64,000 nucleotides of DNA from an uncultured Alphaproteobacteria bacterium (GCA_937988775.1 CALKHP010000042.1:3892-67891); one strand, 5' to 3'; shown: positions 14,756 through 23,904, numbered from the stretch's first letter. Translations and numbers: made by a program. The notes: generated by a model not told the origin, from the sequence alone.

Positions 14756-15772
14756 ATGAACGACCGCGCGACACTGGACACGAAACTCGGCCGGCTGGCG
14801 GCGCTCCTGAAGCAACAGGGCGTCATCGCCACGGACGATCTCGCCATCGAGCGCCAGTTCACGGCCGGGCAGTCCAACCCGACCTATCTGCTGCGCTCCG
14901 GCGAGCGCCGGCTCGTATTGCGCAAGCAGCCCTACGGGCACCTGCTGCCCAAGGCGCATGACGTGGTGCGCGAGCACGCCATTGTCGACGCGCTCGCCGG
15001 CGCCGGCTTTCGCGTGCCGACGCCGCTCTTTGCCTCCAGCGACCGCGCTATCATCGGCACGGCGTTTTTCGTGATGGCCTATGTGCCGGGTATCGTGCAC
15101 TCCAATGCGCAACTGCCCGATGTCTCCGCCACCGAGCGGGGCGCGATCTTCCGTGCCACGGCCGAAACCCTCGCCGATCTGCACGGCATCGATCCGGCCG
15201 TGCTCGCCAGGGCCGGCATCCAGCCGCGCGGCAGCTTCATCGAGCGCCAGATCGGCGCCTGGCGCAACGCCTACCGCGCCGCGATGACCGAAGCCGACGA
15301 GCGCATCGAAACGGTTGCGCAAACGCTGCTCGACCGGCGCCCGCAGCACGAAAACCTCGCCATCGCCCATGGCGATTTCCGGCTCGAGAACCTGATCTTC
15401 GACGGCACGAGCGTCGCCGCCGTGCTCGATTGGGAATTATGCACCATCGGCGAGCCGCTGTGCGATCTCGCCTATTGCTGCCTGTGGTATCATTTCCCGC
15501 CGGAGGTGCTCAACGGCCTCGCCGGGCTCGATCTCGCCAAGCGCGGCATCCCGGGCGAGCGTGAATTCCTCGATCTCTACAGCGCGCGAAGCGGCATCGA
15601 CGCCCATGCCAGCCAGCGCTATTTCCTGGCCTTCGCCTTCTACCGGCTGGCGGCGATCCTGCAGGGCGTCTATCGGCGCGCGCTCGACGGCAACGCCGCC
15701 TCGGCGCTCGGGCTCGAGCGCGGCCGCATCGCCCGGCTGTGCCTCGACAAGGCCGAACAGCTCGCCATGTGA
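14756..15772 (+). CDS. ACAD10/11-like phosphotransferase (acyl-CoA-associated kinase)
   Basis: A 338-residue protein of the aminoglycoside-phosphotransferase fold, the branch linked to acyl-CoA metabolism. LVLRKQPYGHLLPKAHDV provides the ATP-binding Lys, HGDFRLENLIFD (His205, Asp207) is the catalytic loop, and VLDWE is the metal-binding site. Relatives such as the N-terminal half of ACAD11 and LvaA phosphorylate 4-hydroxyacyl-CoAs so that the hydroxyl group can be removed. It lies between an SDR and, on the opposite strand, a thiolase and an acyl-CoA dehydrogenase, which supports a similar role here. Confidence 0.83.
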   Translation: MNDRATLDTKLGRLAALLKQQGVIATDDLAIERQFTAGQSNPTYLLRSGERRLVLRKQPYGHLLPKAHDVVREHAIVDALAGAGFRVPTPLFASSDRAIIGTAFFVMAYVPGIVHSNAQLPDVSATERGAIFRATAETLADLHGIDPAVLARAGIQPRGSFIERQIGAWRNAYRAAMTEADERIETVAQTLLDRRPQHENLAIAHGDFRLENLIFDGTSVAAVLDWELCTIGEPLCDLAYCCLWYHFPPEVLNGLAGLDLAKRGIPGEREFLDLYSARSGIDAHASQRYFLAFAFYRLAAILQGVYRRALDGNAASALGLERGRIARLCLDKAEQLAM

Positions 15773-15788
15773 GGGCGCCGGCCGCGCC

Positions 15789-16991
15789 TCAGCACACCTC
15801 GAACAGGCCGGCCGCGCCCATGCCGCCGCCGACGCACATCGTCACCACGACATAGCGCGCGCCACGGCGCTTGCCCTCGATCAGCGCGTGGCCGGCGAGG
15901 CGGGCGCCCGACATGCCATAGGGGTGGCCGATCGAGATCGCGCCGCCATCGACATTATACAGCGCCGGATCGATGCCGAGCCGGTCGCGGCAGTAGAGCG
16001 CCTGAACCGCAAAGGCTTCGTTCAGCTCCCACAGGCCGATATCGGCGACCGTCAGCCCGTGCTGCTTGAGCAGTTTCGGCACCGCGAACACCGGGCCGAT
16101 GCCCATCTCGTCCGGGTCGCAGCCGGCAACGGCAATGCCGCGATAGATGCCAAGCGGCTGCAAGCCACGCCGCTCCGCCGTCTTTGCTTCCATCAGCACG
16201 CTGGCCGAGGCGCCGTCGGAAAGCTGCGAGGCGTTGCCGGCGGTGATGAACCGGCCGGTCTCGACCGCGAGGCCGGCGCTGAACACCGGCTTGAGCGAAC
16301 TCAGCCCGGCAAGCGTGGTGTCGGCCCGGTTGCCCTCGTCGCGCTCCAGCATGGTCTCGACATGGCTTTCCGCGCCGGTCGCCTTGTCGGTGACCTTCAT
16401 CACGCTCTTGAGCGGCACGATCTCGGCATCGAAGCGGCCGGCGGCCTGCGCCGCGGCGGTGCGCTGCTGCGACGACAGGGCGTATTCATCCTGGCGTTCG
16501 CGCGAGATGCCATAGCGCTCGGCGACGACCTCGGCCGTCTCGAGCATCGCCATGTAGAGATCGGGCCGATGCTCGACCAGCCACGGGTCGCGAGAACGGT
16601 CGAGATTCATCTTGGCCGTCTGGACCAGCGAAATCGATTCGAGCCCGCCGCCGACCGCGATCGTCATGCCATCGTCGATGATCTGCTTGGCGGCGATGGC
16701 GATCGCCATCAGGCCGGAGGCGCATTGGCGATCGACGCTCATGCCGGCGACGGAGGTTGGCAGGCCGGCGCGCAACGCCGCCTGGCGCGCGATATTCATA
16801 TGCGTCGAGCCCTGTTGCAGCGCCGCGCCGAGGATCACGTCATCGACCTCGGCCGGGTCGACGCGGCTGCGCGCCACGGCATGGGCGATGGCGTGCCCGC
16901 CGAGCGCCTGCGCCTGGGTATCGTTGAACGCGCCGCGATAGGCCTTGCCGATCGGTGTGCGTGCGGTGGAGACGATGACCGCTTCTCTCAT
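15789..16991 (-). CDS. Acetyl-CoA acyltransferase (thiolase)
   Basis: A 400-residue type II thiolase that cleaves 3-ketoacyl-CoA with CoA to release acetyl-CoA or a related unit. All catalytic residues are present: Cys90 in SVDRQCASGL, His356 in SIGHPYGMSGAR, and Cys386 in TMCVGGGMGAAG. The ATG at 16991 is preceded by GAAAGG; the frame runs open further upstream, but the extension is low quality. It is convergent with the kinase gene (16 bp apart) and 94 bp downstream of the acyl-CoA dehydrogenase on the same strand, so these two probably form one operon. Confidence 0.92.
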   Translation of the reverse strand: MREAVIVSTARTPIGKAYRGAFNDTQAQALGGHAIAHAVARSRVDPAEVDDVILGAALQQGSTHMNIARQAALRAGLPTSVAGMSVDRQCASGLMAIAIAAKQIIDDGMTIAVGGGLESISLVQTAKMNLDRSRDPWLVEHRPDLYMAMLETAEVVAERYGISRERQDEYALSSQQRTAAAQAAGRFDAEIVPLKSVMKVTDKATGAESHVETMLERDEGNRADTTLAGLSSLKPVFSAGLAVETGRFITAGNASQLSDGASASVLMEAKTAERRGLQPLGIYRGIAVAGCDPDEMGIGPVFAVPKLLKQHGLTVADIGLWELNEAFAVQALYCRDRLGIDPALYNVDGGAISIGHPYGMSGARLAGHALIEGKRRGARYVVVTMCVGGGMGAAGLFEVC

Positions 16992-17085
16992 TCTACTGGC
17001 CTTTCCCGACAAGGGCGCTCGTTCTGCGAACGCGCCGCGATGGTGACATATTGATCCGTTCGGTCGGCCGCTGTCCCGGCCGGCG

Positions 17086-18912
17086 TCAGAAAATCCCGGC
17101 CGGGATATCCGCCGTGGCGCACGACAGCCGGGCGACGATCTCCAGCGACCGTTCGGCGCGCGGCAGCTCGGCGGCGAAAAAGTGATCGCATGCCGCAAGC
17201 TTGGCGGGTGCAAGCAGCGCTGCCCGCGTGCCAGCGCCGGCGGGCCGGGCGATGCCGGCCTGATCGAGCCACATCCACGCCACGACGACATGGCCGAACA
17301 CGCCGAGAAGATCGCTGGCATGGCTCAGCACCGCCGCGCGCTCGGCCTGCCGCATGCCGTCGGCCACCGCCGTGAATGCCTGCCATGCCGCCGCGAGATG
17401 TGCGCCATGGCCCGCGAGGCGCTCGTCGGCGCGGGCGAGATCGCAGGTCGCGGCGATGCGCTGGCCGAGCATGGCGAGCGCGCCATCGTCGCGCGCGAGC
17501 TTGCGGCCGGCGAAATCGATGCCCTGGACGCCGGTGGTGCCTTCATGGATCGGGTTGAGGCGATTGTCGCGATAAAGCTGCTCGACGTCGAAATCGCGCG
17601 TGTAGCCGTAACCGCCATGGATCTGGATGGCGATGTCATTGGCGACGCAGCCCCATTCCGAGGCCCAGCTCTTGGCCGCCGGCGTCAGCAGCCCGAGCAG
17701 GCGCTCGGCCTCGTCGCGCGCGCTCGCGGTGCCGGCGCTCTCGCGCTCATCGACCAGCCTGGCGCACAACAGGATCAGCGACAGCGCCCCTTCCGCGTAG
17801 CATTTCTGGCTGATCAGCAGGCGCTTGACGTCCGGGTGGGCGATGATCGCATCGGGCCGCGCGGTTTTATCCGTCTGGCTCGCCCGGCCTTGCCGCCGCT
17901 CCCGCGCATAGGCGACCGACAGGATATGGCCGCGCGAGGCGAGCGCCGCCGCGCCGAGCCCGACGCCGATGCGCGCCTCGTTCATCATATGGAACATGAT
18001 GGCGAGGCCCTGGCCACGCTCGCCGACCAGATAGCCGATGGCGCCATCCCGGCCCTCAGGCCGATAGCGCGTGCCCTCGCCGAAATTCAGCAGGCAATTG
18101 CTCGTGCCGCGATAGCCCATCTTGTGGTTCAGGCCGGCGACGGCGATATCGTTGCGCTCGCCCGGGCTGCCATCCGGCCGCAGCAGCGATTTCGGCACCA
18201 GGAACAGCGAGATGCCTTTGGTGCCGCCGGGCAGCGCGCCGTCGGGCTCCGGGATCTTGGCCAGCACGAGATGGAAGATATTCGCCGTGATGTCGTGATC
18301 GCCGCCCGAAATCCACATCTTGTTGCCGAACAGCCGGAAGCGCGCGCCGAGCGCATCGGCCTGCTCGAACACGGCGCGCGTGCGGATGTCGCCGAGCGAC
18401 GAGCCGGCCTGCGGCTCCGACAGGCACATCGTGCCGAGCACCTTGCCGGCGATCTGCGGGCGGGCAAACGCGTCGATCTGCGCCGCGCTGCCATAGGCCG
18501 CGAGCAGGCGCGCATTGGCGATGGTCAGCATGGCATAGGCGGAGGTTGCGATATTGCCGGCCATGAACTCGGCCATGCTGGCGGCCTGGACGAGTTCGGG
18601 AACCTGCAACCCGTCGAGATTGGCATCAAACGGCGCCGCGAAGAAGCCGGCCTCCGCGAAGCGCTGCAACGCCGCCTTGATCGCCGGCAGCACCATGACG
18701 CCCTCGCCATCGAGCCGGGGCTCGGTGTGGTCGGATGCCTTGTAATGCGTCAGGAAATCGTCAGCCGCGAGCCGCTCGGACAGGTCGATCAGGGCCGCGA
18801 CCGCCTCCGGGCTGTGCTCGGCGAAGCGCGGCCGCTGCAAAAGCGCGTCGAGGCCGAGCCAATCGCGGAGAAGGAAGTCCAGATTGCTGCGATCGATCAG
18901 GGGTGAATTCAC
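17086..18912 (-). CDS. Acyl-CoA dehydrogenase, large (about 600-residue) type
   Basis: A 608-residue FAD enzyme that introduces an alpha,beta double bond into an acyl-CoA. The long N-terminal segment starts VNSPLIDRSNLDFLLRDWL, which is characteristic of a subfamily of 590-610 residues, and this fixes the GTG at 18912 as the start although the frame is open to 19011. MCLSEPQAGSSLGDI and WISGGDHDITANI are the FAD/substrate motifs. HEGTTGVQGID contains the likely catalytic Glu, and a C-terminal extension domain follows. It shares the minus strand with the thiolase and is divergent from the PhnA-like gene across a region carrying the island's operator motif. Confidence 0.9.
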   Translation of the reverse strand: MNSPLIDRSNLDFLLRDWLGLDALLQRPRFAEHSPEAVAALIDLSERLAADDFLTHYKASDHTEPRLDGEGVMVLPAIKAALQRFAEAGFFAAPFDANLDGLQVPELVQAASMAEFMAGNIATSAYAMLTIANARLLAAYGSAAQIDAFARPQIAGKVLGTMCLSEPQAGSSLGDIRTRAVFEQADALGARFRLFGNKMWISGGDHDITANIFHLVLAKIPEPDGALPGGTKGISLFLVPKSLLRPDGSPGERNDIAVAGLNHKMGYRGTSNCLLNFGEGTRYRPEGRDGAIGYLVGERGQGLAIMFHMMNEARIGVGLGAAALASRGHILSVAYARERRQGRASQTDKTARPDAIIAHPDVKRLLISQKCYAEGALSLILLCARLVDERESAGTASARDEAERLLGLLTPAAKSWASEWGCVANDIAIQIHGGYGYTRDFDVEQLYRDNRLNPIHEGTTGVQGIDFAGRKLARDDGALAMLGQRIAATCDLARADERLAGHGAHLAAAWQAFTAVADGMRQAERAAVLSHASDLLGVFGHVVVAWMWLDQAGIARPAGAGTRAALLAPAKLAACDHFFAAELPRAERSLEIVARLSCATADIPAGIF

Positions 18913-19112
18913 GGATGCTTGCCGATCCTCGCGAGAGCAAAATTGCATTATACCGAGTCGGATGGTCGCTATAATGCGATGAATTTGCTCGATAATCTTA
19001 ACATGGAGCAAGTTCGCAACAGACGAGCCTGCTCTCGAGTGGGTGGCCGAACCGGCCGCGGTAGTTTACCCCGGTCGCTCCATGGGCCGTGGCAATCTAC
19101 AGCAAGGGTCAT

Positions 19113-19123
19113 TTGTTGGACAA
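19113..19123. promoter_or_regulatory. TTGTSSGACAA-type operator motif
   Basis: TTGTTGGACAA matches the palindrome in 10 of 11 positions. It lies in the divergent gap 18913-19189, 67 bp before the ATG at 19190 and about 200 bp upstream of the acyl-CoA dehydrogenase start. A weaker related stretch follows near 19130-19139. Confidence 0.45.
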
Positions 19124-19189
19124 GCCGACATGTGGACAAATCTGCAGCGCGGCGCCCGGCCGTGCAGGCATCGCGAAACCGAGGAAACC

Positions 19190-19411
19190 ATGACGGATAT
19201 CATCGCGAAGGACAGCAACGGCGCCGAACTGAAGGACGGCGATTCCGTGACGCTGATCAAGGACTTGAAGGTCAAGGGCACCTCCGAGACGCTCAAGCGC
19301 GGCACGCTGGTGAAGAACATCCGGCTGACCGGAAAAGCCGGCGAGATCGAATGCAGTACCAAACAGGTCAGGGGCCTCGTCCTGAAGACCGAATTCCTCA
19401 AGAAGGCGTAA
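19190..19411 (+). CDS. PhnA-domain protein (YjdM-like, without zinc ribbon)
   Basis: A 73-residue protein consisting of the SH3-like PhnA domain: DSNGAELKDGDSVTLIKDLK, LKRGTLVKNIRLTGKAGEIE, RGLVLKTEFLKK. The zinc ribbon found at the N-terminus of full-length YjdM/PhnA is absent, which is common in short homologues. Despite the historical name, these are not phosphonatases and the role is uncertain. The ATG at 19190 has GAGG at 19181. It is a single gene between the two halves of the catabolic island. Confidence 0.8.
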   Translation: MTDIIAKDSNGAELKDGDSVTLIKDLKVKGTSETLKRGTLVKNIRLTGKAGEIECSTKQVRGLVLKTEFLKKA

Positions 19412-19913
19412 CGGGGCAAGCGCCTTCGATCCGGGGCCTGATCGCTGCTGCCCGGCCGCGACGGGCCTGTCCAGGCGGCCAGCGGCGATGGCCGCATCGT
19501 GCGCGTCGATCGACGCCGCGAGCCGCACGGCCGGCTGCCGGCGAGAGCGCGCGCGGCATTGGCGTGACGATACGTGCCGCCGGCGCGCGGCAGAGCCGAC
19601 TTTGGCGGCGCAAAGAACGCCTGCCTTGCCTCGTTGCGCATTGCCGCGCTCGTCTTCGTGCGCGCAAGGCCCTGGGCGCGGCGGCGATCGTTCCCGGCAC
19701 GCGCCTGATCGACCGCGAACCGTTGCCGCGCCGGCATCGATCCGCCCGCACCCGCGCCGAGTTTGGGCTTGCGGAGCGGCGGGGTTCGGCTAGTATGCCG
19801 ATTGTCCGACAACTGGTTTATCGGTCGAAACAATCAAGCCGGCGAGCCGACCAGAAAAAGGCGGCCGAACGGCGGCACGGGATGGATGCCAATCTAGCGG
19901 AGGAACATCGAAC
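19412..19913. other. Gene-free stretch before the ABC importer
   Basis: About 500 bp, very GC-rich in its first 380 bp, with no supportable gene on either strand; the open frames crossing it lack ribosome-binding sites and have no family resemblance. The last 110 bp carry the operator pair at 19802-19828 and the GGAGGAA ribosome-binding site of the importer gene. Confidence 0.5.
19802..19828. promoter_or_regulatory. Paired TTGTSSGACAA operator motifs before the ABC importer
   Basis: TTGTCCGACAA (19802-19812) is the best copy: its arms TTGT and ACAA are perfectly symmetrical. A weaker copy, TTATCGGTCGA (19818-19828), follows at exactly 16 bp, the same spacing as at 8166/8182. The pair lies 86-112 bp before the first gene of the importer operon. 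Confidence 0.6.
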
Positions 19914-21146
19914 ATGAGCGGTCTCCCGATCACAAGACGCACCATGGCGCTCGCGACATCGGCGGCAATCGCGACAGCATTGGCCTCCGCTCCGGGAAAG
20001 GCGCTGGCCGAGGGGGCGCCGATCAAGATCGGCCTGACCACGGACCTGACCGGCATCGCCGCGACCTACGCCGCGGCGCAGGTCAACGCCGTCAAGCTGG
20101 CGATCGAGGAGATCAACGCCGCCGGCGGTATCAAGGGCCGCAAGCTCGAGCTTCTCGTGCGCGATTCGCAATTGAAGCCGGCGCTCGGCGCCAGCCTGAC
20201 GCGCGACCTGATCGTGCGCGAGAAGATCGACTATCTCATCGGGCCTGATGCGAGTTCGGTCGGCGTTGCCGTCAGCGGCGTTGCCAAGCAATACAAGAAG
20301 GTCGTCGTCATGACGATCCCCAACACGCCGCGCCTTGTCGGCGAGTTGTTCCACAAATACTTCTTCACCATCGTCCCGAGCGGCACGATGCTGGCCCGCG
20401 CCATGGCGGAGGGCATCGGCAAGACCAATAACAGCATTGCCTTCATCGGCGGCGATTACGAAGCCTCGCATCAGGCGATCCAGTATTTCGGCGAGTGGCT
20501 GACCAAGGTCAATCCCAAGGCCAAGATCACCGCCCAGCAATGGCCGAAACTGGGCGAGCCGGATTTCACGCCCTACATCACGCAGTTGATCTCGGCCAAA
20601 CCCGATATCGTGTTTTCCTATCTGTGGGGCGCCGACCTGATCGCCTTCATCAAGCAGGCCAAGCCCTATGGCCTGTTCGACAAGACGAAATTCGCCACGC
20701 TGCTGTTCCTCGACGACCTGAAGGCGCTGGGCGACGACATGCCGGACGGCATCATCGGGCAGATGTACGCGCCGCCTTTCGGCACGAACAGCCCGGCCAT
20801 GGCGGAATTCATCAAGAAGTACCAGGCCAAATTCAACTCGTTCCCATCCGACTGGGCCGTGATGGGCTATGACGGCATGCGCATCCTGGCCGACGGCATC
20901 AGGAACGCCGCCTCGATGGAGTCCGATGCGGTGGCCGAGGCCATCGAGAAGCTCAAATTCGACGGGTTGCAGGGGCCGCTGACGTTCCGCGCCGTCGATC
21001 ACCAGGGCAACGTGCCCTCGTTCCTCGGCACCACCGGCAAGGTCGCGGGGCTGCCGTTCAAGGGGCTGGTCGACATCCAGCGCATCCCCGCCGAATCGGT
21101 GTGGCCGACGCCCGAGGAAATCCTCGCCCAGCGCAAGGACAAGTGA
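19914..21146 (+). CDS. Branched-chain-type ABC substrate-binding protein
   Basis: A 410-residue periplasmic binding protein of the LIV/Peripla_BP_6 family that captures the substrate for the importer encoded next. The N-terminus is a signal peptide with a twin arginine (ITRRTMALATSAA...), possibly Tat-dependent, ending ALA. The mature start IKIGLTTDLTGIAATYAAAQ is typical of the family. Relatives bind amino acids, but also aromatic acids, amides, urea and sterol-like acids. Co-location with CoA-ligases and beta-oxidation enzymes suggests it binds the carboxylic acid degraded here. GGAGGAA precedes the ATG. Confidence 0.9.
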   Translation: MSGLPITRRTMALATSAAIATALASAPGKALAEGAPIKIGLTTDLTGIAATYAAAQVNAVKLAIEEINAAGGIKGRKLELLVRDSQLKPALGASLTRDLIVREKIDYLIGPDASSVGVAVSGVAKQYKKVVVMTIPNTPRLVGELFHKYFFTIVPSGTMLARAMAEGIGKTNNSIAFIGGDYEASHQAIQYFGEWLTKVNPKAKITAQQWPKLGEPDFTPYITQLISAKPDIVFSYLWGADLIAFIKQAKPYGLFDKTKFATLLFLDDLKALGDDMPDGIIGQMYAPPFGTNSPAMAEFIKKYQAKFNSFPSDWAVMGYDGMRILADGIRNAASMESDAVAEAIEKLKFDGLQGPLTFRAVDHQGNVPSFLGTTGKVAGLPFKGLVDIQRIPAESVWPTPEEILAQRKDK

Positions 21147-21228
21147 ATTGCACCATGATCGAGGGCGGTGTCGACACCGATGCCGCCTTCCTTCTGGCTC
21201 CTTGGCCCAGAACCTTGCGCAGAAAATA

Positions 21229-21281
21229 GAGCATTTCGCGCAAAAAGTGGCGCCCGGCTTTCCGCGCGAGAAATGATCTAA
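21229..21281. repeat. Mosaic palindromic intergenic repeat, copy A
   Basis: GAGCATTTCGCGC, a spacer with AAAAGTGG...CCGG, then CGCGAGAAATGATCTA forms a palindromic unit of about 53 bp. A related longer unit lies at 43255-43368. Such elements are scattered in intergenic regions of rhizobial genomes. Here it lies between the binding-protein gene and the first permease gene, where it could form a stem that alters the relative expression of the two. Confidence 0.6.
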
Positions 21282-21299
21282 GCGAGTAAGATCGTCCCG

Positions 21300-22175
21300 A
21301 TGACCATCGACATCCTCATACAGCTGCTCAGTGGCGTCAGCCGCGGCATGATCCTGTTCGTGGTCGCCTCCGGTCTGACGCTGATCTTCGGCGTGTTGCG
21401 CATTCCGAATTTCTGCCACGGCTCGCTCTACATGCTGTCGGCCTTCGCGACCTATTCGATCACGACGGTGTTCGGCGGCAGCAATCTCGGCTTCCTCGCG
21501 TCCCTCATCGTGGCGCCGCTCGTGGTGATGGCGTTCGGCGCCGCGATCGAGTTCTTTCTGCTCAGGCGCATCTCCAACCGCGAGCATCTCTACCAGTTGA
21601 TCGTGACCTTCGCGATCACGCTCATCGTCGCCGACGGCATCAAGCTGATCTGGGGCGGCAGCTACCGCTCGGTCAGCTATCCGCCGATGCTCGAGGGCAG
21701 CCTGTCGGTGCTGGGCCGGCCCTTCCCGCAATATTATGTGCTCGTCATCGCGGCCGGCATCGTCATCGCCGCCCTGCTCGCGCTGATCATCGAGCGCACC
21801 CGCTTCGGCCGCGTGCTCAGCGCCGCCGTGATCGATCCCGAAATGGTCGGCGCCCTCGGCGTCAATGTGCCGAGGCTCTACACCACCGTGTTTGCACTTG
21901 GCGCCTGGCTCGCCGGCTTTGGCGGCGCGCTCGCCGCGCCGATCGGATCGATATCGCTTGGCATCGACAACTCGATCATCATCGAATCCTTCGCCGTGGT
22001 CATCATCGGCGGCAGCGGCAGCATCGTCGGCGCCTTTGCCGCCGCGCTGATCATCGGCATCGTCCAGGCGCTCGGCATCATGGTCGCGCCGCGCCTGGCG
22101 ATCGGCTTCATCTTCATCGCGCTTTGCGCCGTGCTTCTGCTGCGCCCCCAGGGCCTTCTCGGACGCAGGGTCTGA
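21300..22175 (+). CDS. ABC permease, LivH family
   Basis: A 291-residue inner-membrane permease of the branched-chain amino acid importer type with about eight membrane helices. Family landmarks are LTLIFGVLRIPNFCHGSLYM near the N-terminus, RTRFGRVLSAAVIDPEMVGALGVNV in the coupling region and SFAVVIIGGSGSIVGAFAAALI near the end. It pairs with the LivM-type permease starting 2 bp after its stop. Confidence 0.92.
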   Translation: MTIDILIQLLSGVSRGMILFVVASGLTLIFGVLRIPNFCHGSLYMLSAFATYSITTVFGGSNLGFLASLIVAPLVVMAFGAAIEFFLLRRISNREHLYQLIVTFAITLIVADGIKLIWGGSYRSVSYPPMLEGSLSVLGRPFPQYYVLVIAAGIVIAALLALIIERTRFGRVLSAAVIDPEMVGALGVNVPRLYTTVFALGAWLAGFGGALAAPIGSISLGIDNSIIIESFAVVIIGGSGSIVGAFAAALIIGIVQALGIMVAPRLAIGFIFIALCAVLLLRPQGLLGRRV

Positions 22176-22177
22176 CG

Positions 22178-23146
22178 ATGCAAATCACCGCAAAAAGCCT
22201 GGCCGGCTTCGCCATCGTCGTCTTCATTCTGGTCGTGAGCCCGTACCTGACCGACGAGAGCAATCTGTTCGTCCTGATGGACGTCCTGATCGCCATCCTG
22301 TTCGCGACGAGCTACAATCTCGTGCTCGGCGGGGCGGGCCTGCTGTCATTCGGGCACGCCGCCTATTTCGGGCTCGGCGCCTATACGGTGGCGCTCCTCC
22401 AGGCGCATCTCGGCCTGCCGATGCTGGTCGGCATCGCGCTCAGCCCGATCGTGGCCGGCGTTTTCGCCCTGCTCGTCGCGCTGCTGACCGTCAGGCTGTC
22501 GGGCATGTATTTCGCCATGCTGACGCTCGCCTTCGCCCAGCTCATCTACACGGTCATCGCGGAGTGGTATTCCTTCACGGGCGGCGATAACGGCATCCCG
22601 ATCACCGTGCCGGATTATTTCTTCGTCACGGCGCATTATTTCTACCTGACGCTCGGCATCGTCGTCGGCGGCGTGCTGCTGCTTTGGCTGATCGGCAACT
22701 CGCCCTTTGGCGCGGCCCTCCATGCCATCCGTGAAAATCCGCAGCGCGCCAGCTTCGTCGGGCTGAACGTCAAGCTTTACCAGGTCGCGGCCTTCACCAT
22801 TTCCGGCGCGCTCAGCGGCGTGGCGGGCGCATTGAGCGGATCGCTGCACCAGATGGCGTTCCCGTCGATGCTGTACTGGACGGAATCGGCGCAGCCGGTG
22901 CTGATGGCGCTCGCCGGCGGCATCCACGCCTTCTTCGGCCCGGCCGTCGGCGCGGCGATCTTCACCGTGCTCAATTTCTTCGTCGCGAGCTATGCCGGAT
23001 ACCCGCTGCTCGTCTTCGGCGTGGTCGTGCTGGTCCTGGTGATGGCTCTGCCGGAAGGCGTCGTCGGCACGTTTCGGCGCTGGCTCATCCGCCGTCGCGA
23101 TGCCGGTTCACGCGCCGCGCCGGCCAGCCGGGACGCACGCCCATGA
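22178..23146 (+). CDS. ABC permease, LivM family
   Basis: A 322-residue permease with about ten hydrophobic segments, the partner of the LivH-type permease. LVLGGAGLLSFGHAAYFGLG and the coupling-loop sequence GAALHAIRENPQRASFVGLN are diagnostic. I place the start at ATG 22178 rather than at the upstream ATG inside the previous gene, since the preferred start follows the LivH stop directly and the hydrophobic segment begins soon after. It overlaps the ATPase gene by 4 bp. Confidence 0.92.
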   Translation: MQITAKSLAGFAIVVFILVVSPYLTDESNLFVLMDVLIAILFATSYNLVLGGAGLLSFGHAAYFGLGAYTVALLQAHLGLPMLVGIALSPIVAGVFALLVALLTVRLSGMYFAMLTLAFAQLIYTVIAEWYSFTGGDNGIPITVPDYFFVTAHYFYLTLGIVVGGVLLLWLIGNSPFGAALHAIRENPQRASFVGLNVKLYQVAAFTISGALSGVAGALSGSLHQMAFPSMLYWTESAQPVLMALAGGIHAFFGPAVGAAIFTVLNFFVASYAGYPLLVFGVVVLVLVMALPEGVVGTFRRWLIRRRDAGSRAAPASRDARP

Positions 23147-23904
23147 TCGCGCCGGTGCTCGAATTCGACGCGGTGTCGAAAGCGTTCGGCGGCTTCCGCG
23201 CCGTGGCGGACATGAGCGTCTCGCTGGGCAAGGGCGAGATCCTCGCGATCATCGGCCCGAACGGCGCCGGCAAGAGCACGCTGCTCAACCTCGGCTCCGG
23301 CGCGCTCGCGCCCACGAGCGGCGATGTCCGCCACGACGGCAACAGCATCGCCGGGCAGGCGGCGCATCGCCTCGTCCATCGCGGCATCGCGCGATCCTTC
23401 CAGATCACCAGCATATTCCCGGGCATGGACGTGGCCGAGAACGTGCGCATCGCCCTGATGGCGCGCCGCGGTTATTGCCGGCAATTCCTGTGGCCGGCCC
23501 ATCGCCTGCTCAATGACGAGATCGAAGCGCTCCTGGCGCAGGTCAGGATGGCGGAGGCCAGGAACCGGCTCGCCGGGGAACTCGCCGCCGGCGACCGCAA
23601 GCGGCTCGAATTCGCCATCGCGCTTGCCGGCTCGCCTTCGGTCATCCTGCTCGACGAGCCGACCGCCGGCATGAGCGCCGATGAGCGCGCGCTCGTCGTC
23701 GAGGTGCTGAAGGAGTTGAACGAGCGGCTCGGGCTCAGCATCCTGTTCACGGAGCATGATATCGACATGGTCTTTGCCCTGGCGCAGCGCATCGTCGTCA
23801 TGCATCAGGGCGAGCTGATCGCCGAGGGGACGCCGCAACAGGTCAGGGCCGATCCGCGCGTGCGCGAGGTCTATCTGGGAAAGGGCCACCGTGCTGAAAT
23901 GTGA
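23143..23904 (+). CDS. ABC ATPase, LivG family
   Basis: A 253-residue ATP-binding subunit. Walker A is GPNGAGKST and Walker B is VILLDEPTAGMS. The signature region reads LAAGDRKRLEFAIAL instead of the usual LS-GG-Q-type sequence; LivG proteins often deviate here, but this one is further from consensus than most. The C-terminal FTEHDIDMVFALAQRIVVMHQG carries the switch His. It is translated by coupling with LivM (ATGA overlap) and overlaps LivF by 14 bp. Confidence 0.92.
   Translation: MIAPVLEFDAVSKAFGGFRAVADMSVSLGKGEILAIIGPNGAGKSTLLNLGSGALAPTSGDVRHDGNSIAGQAAHRLVHRGIARSFQITSIFPGMDVAENVRIALMARRGYCRQFLWPAHRLLNDEIEALLAQVRMAEARNRLAGELAAGDRKRLEFAIALAGSPSVILLDEPTAGMSADERALVVEVLKELNERLGLSILFTEHDIDMVFALAQRIVVMHQGELIAEGTPQQVRADPRVREVYLGKGHRAEM

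Noticed and set aside
23143..23904. LivG as a degenerate, inactive ATPase
   Set aside because: The signature motif is unusual (LAAGDRKRLE), but Walker A, Walker B and the switch His are intact and LivG proteins vary here.
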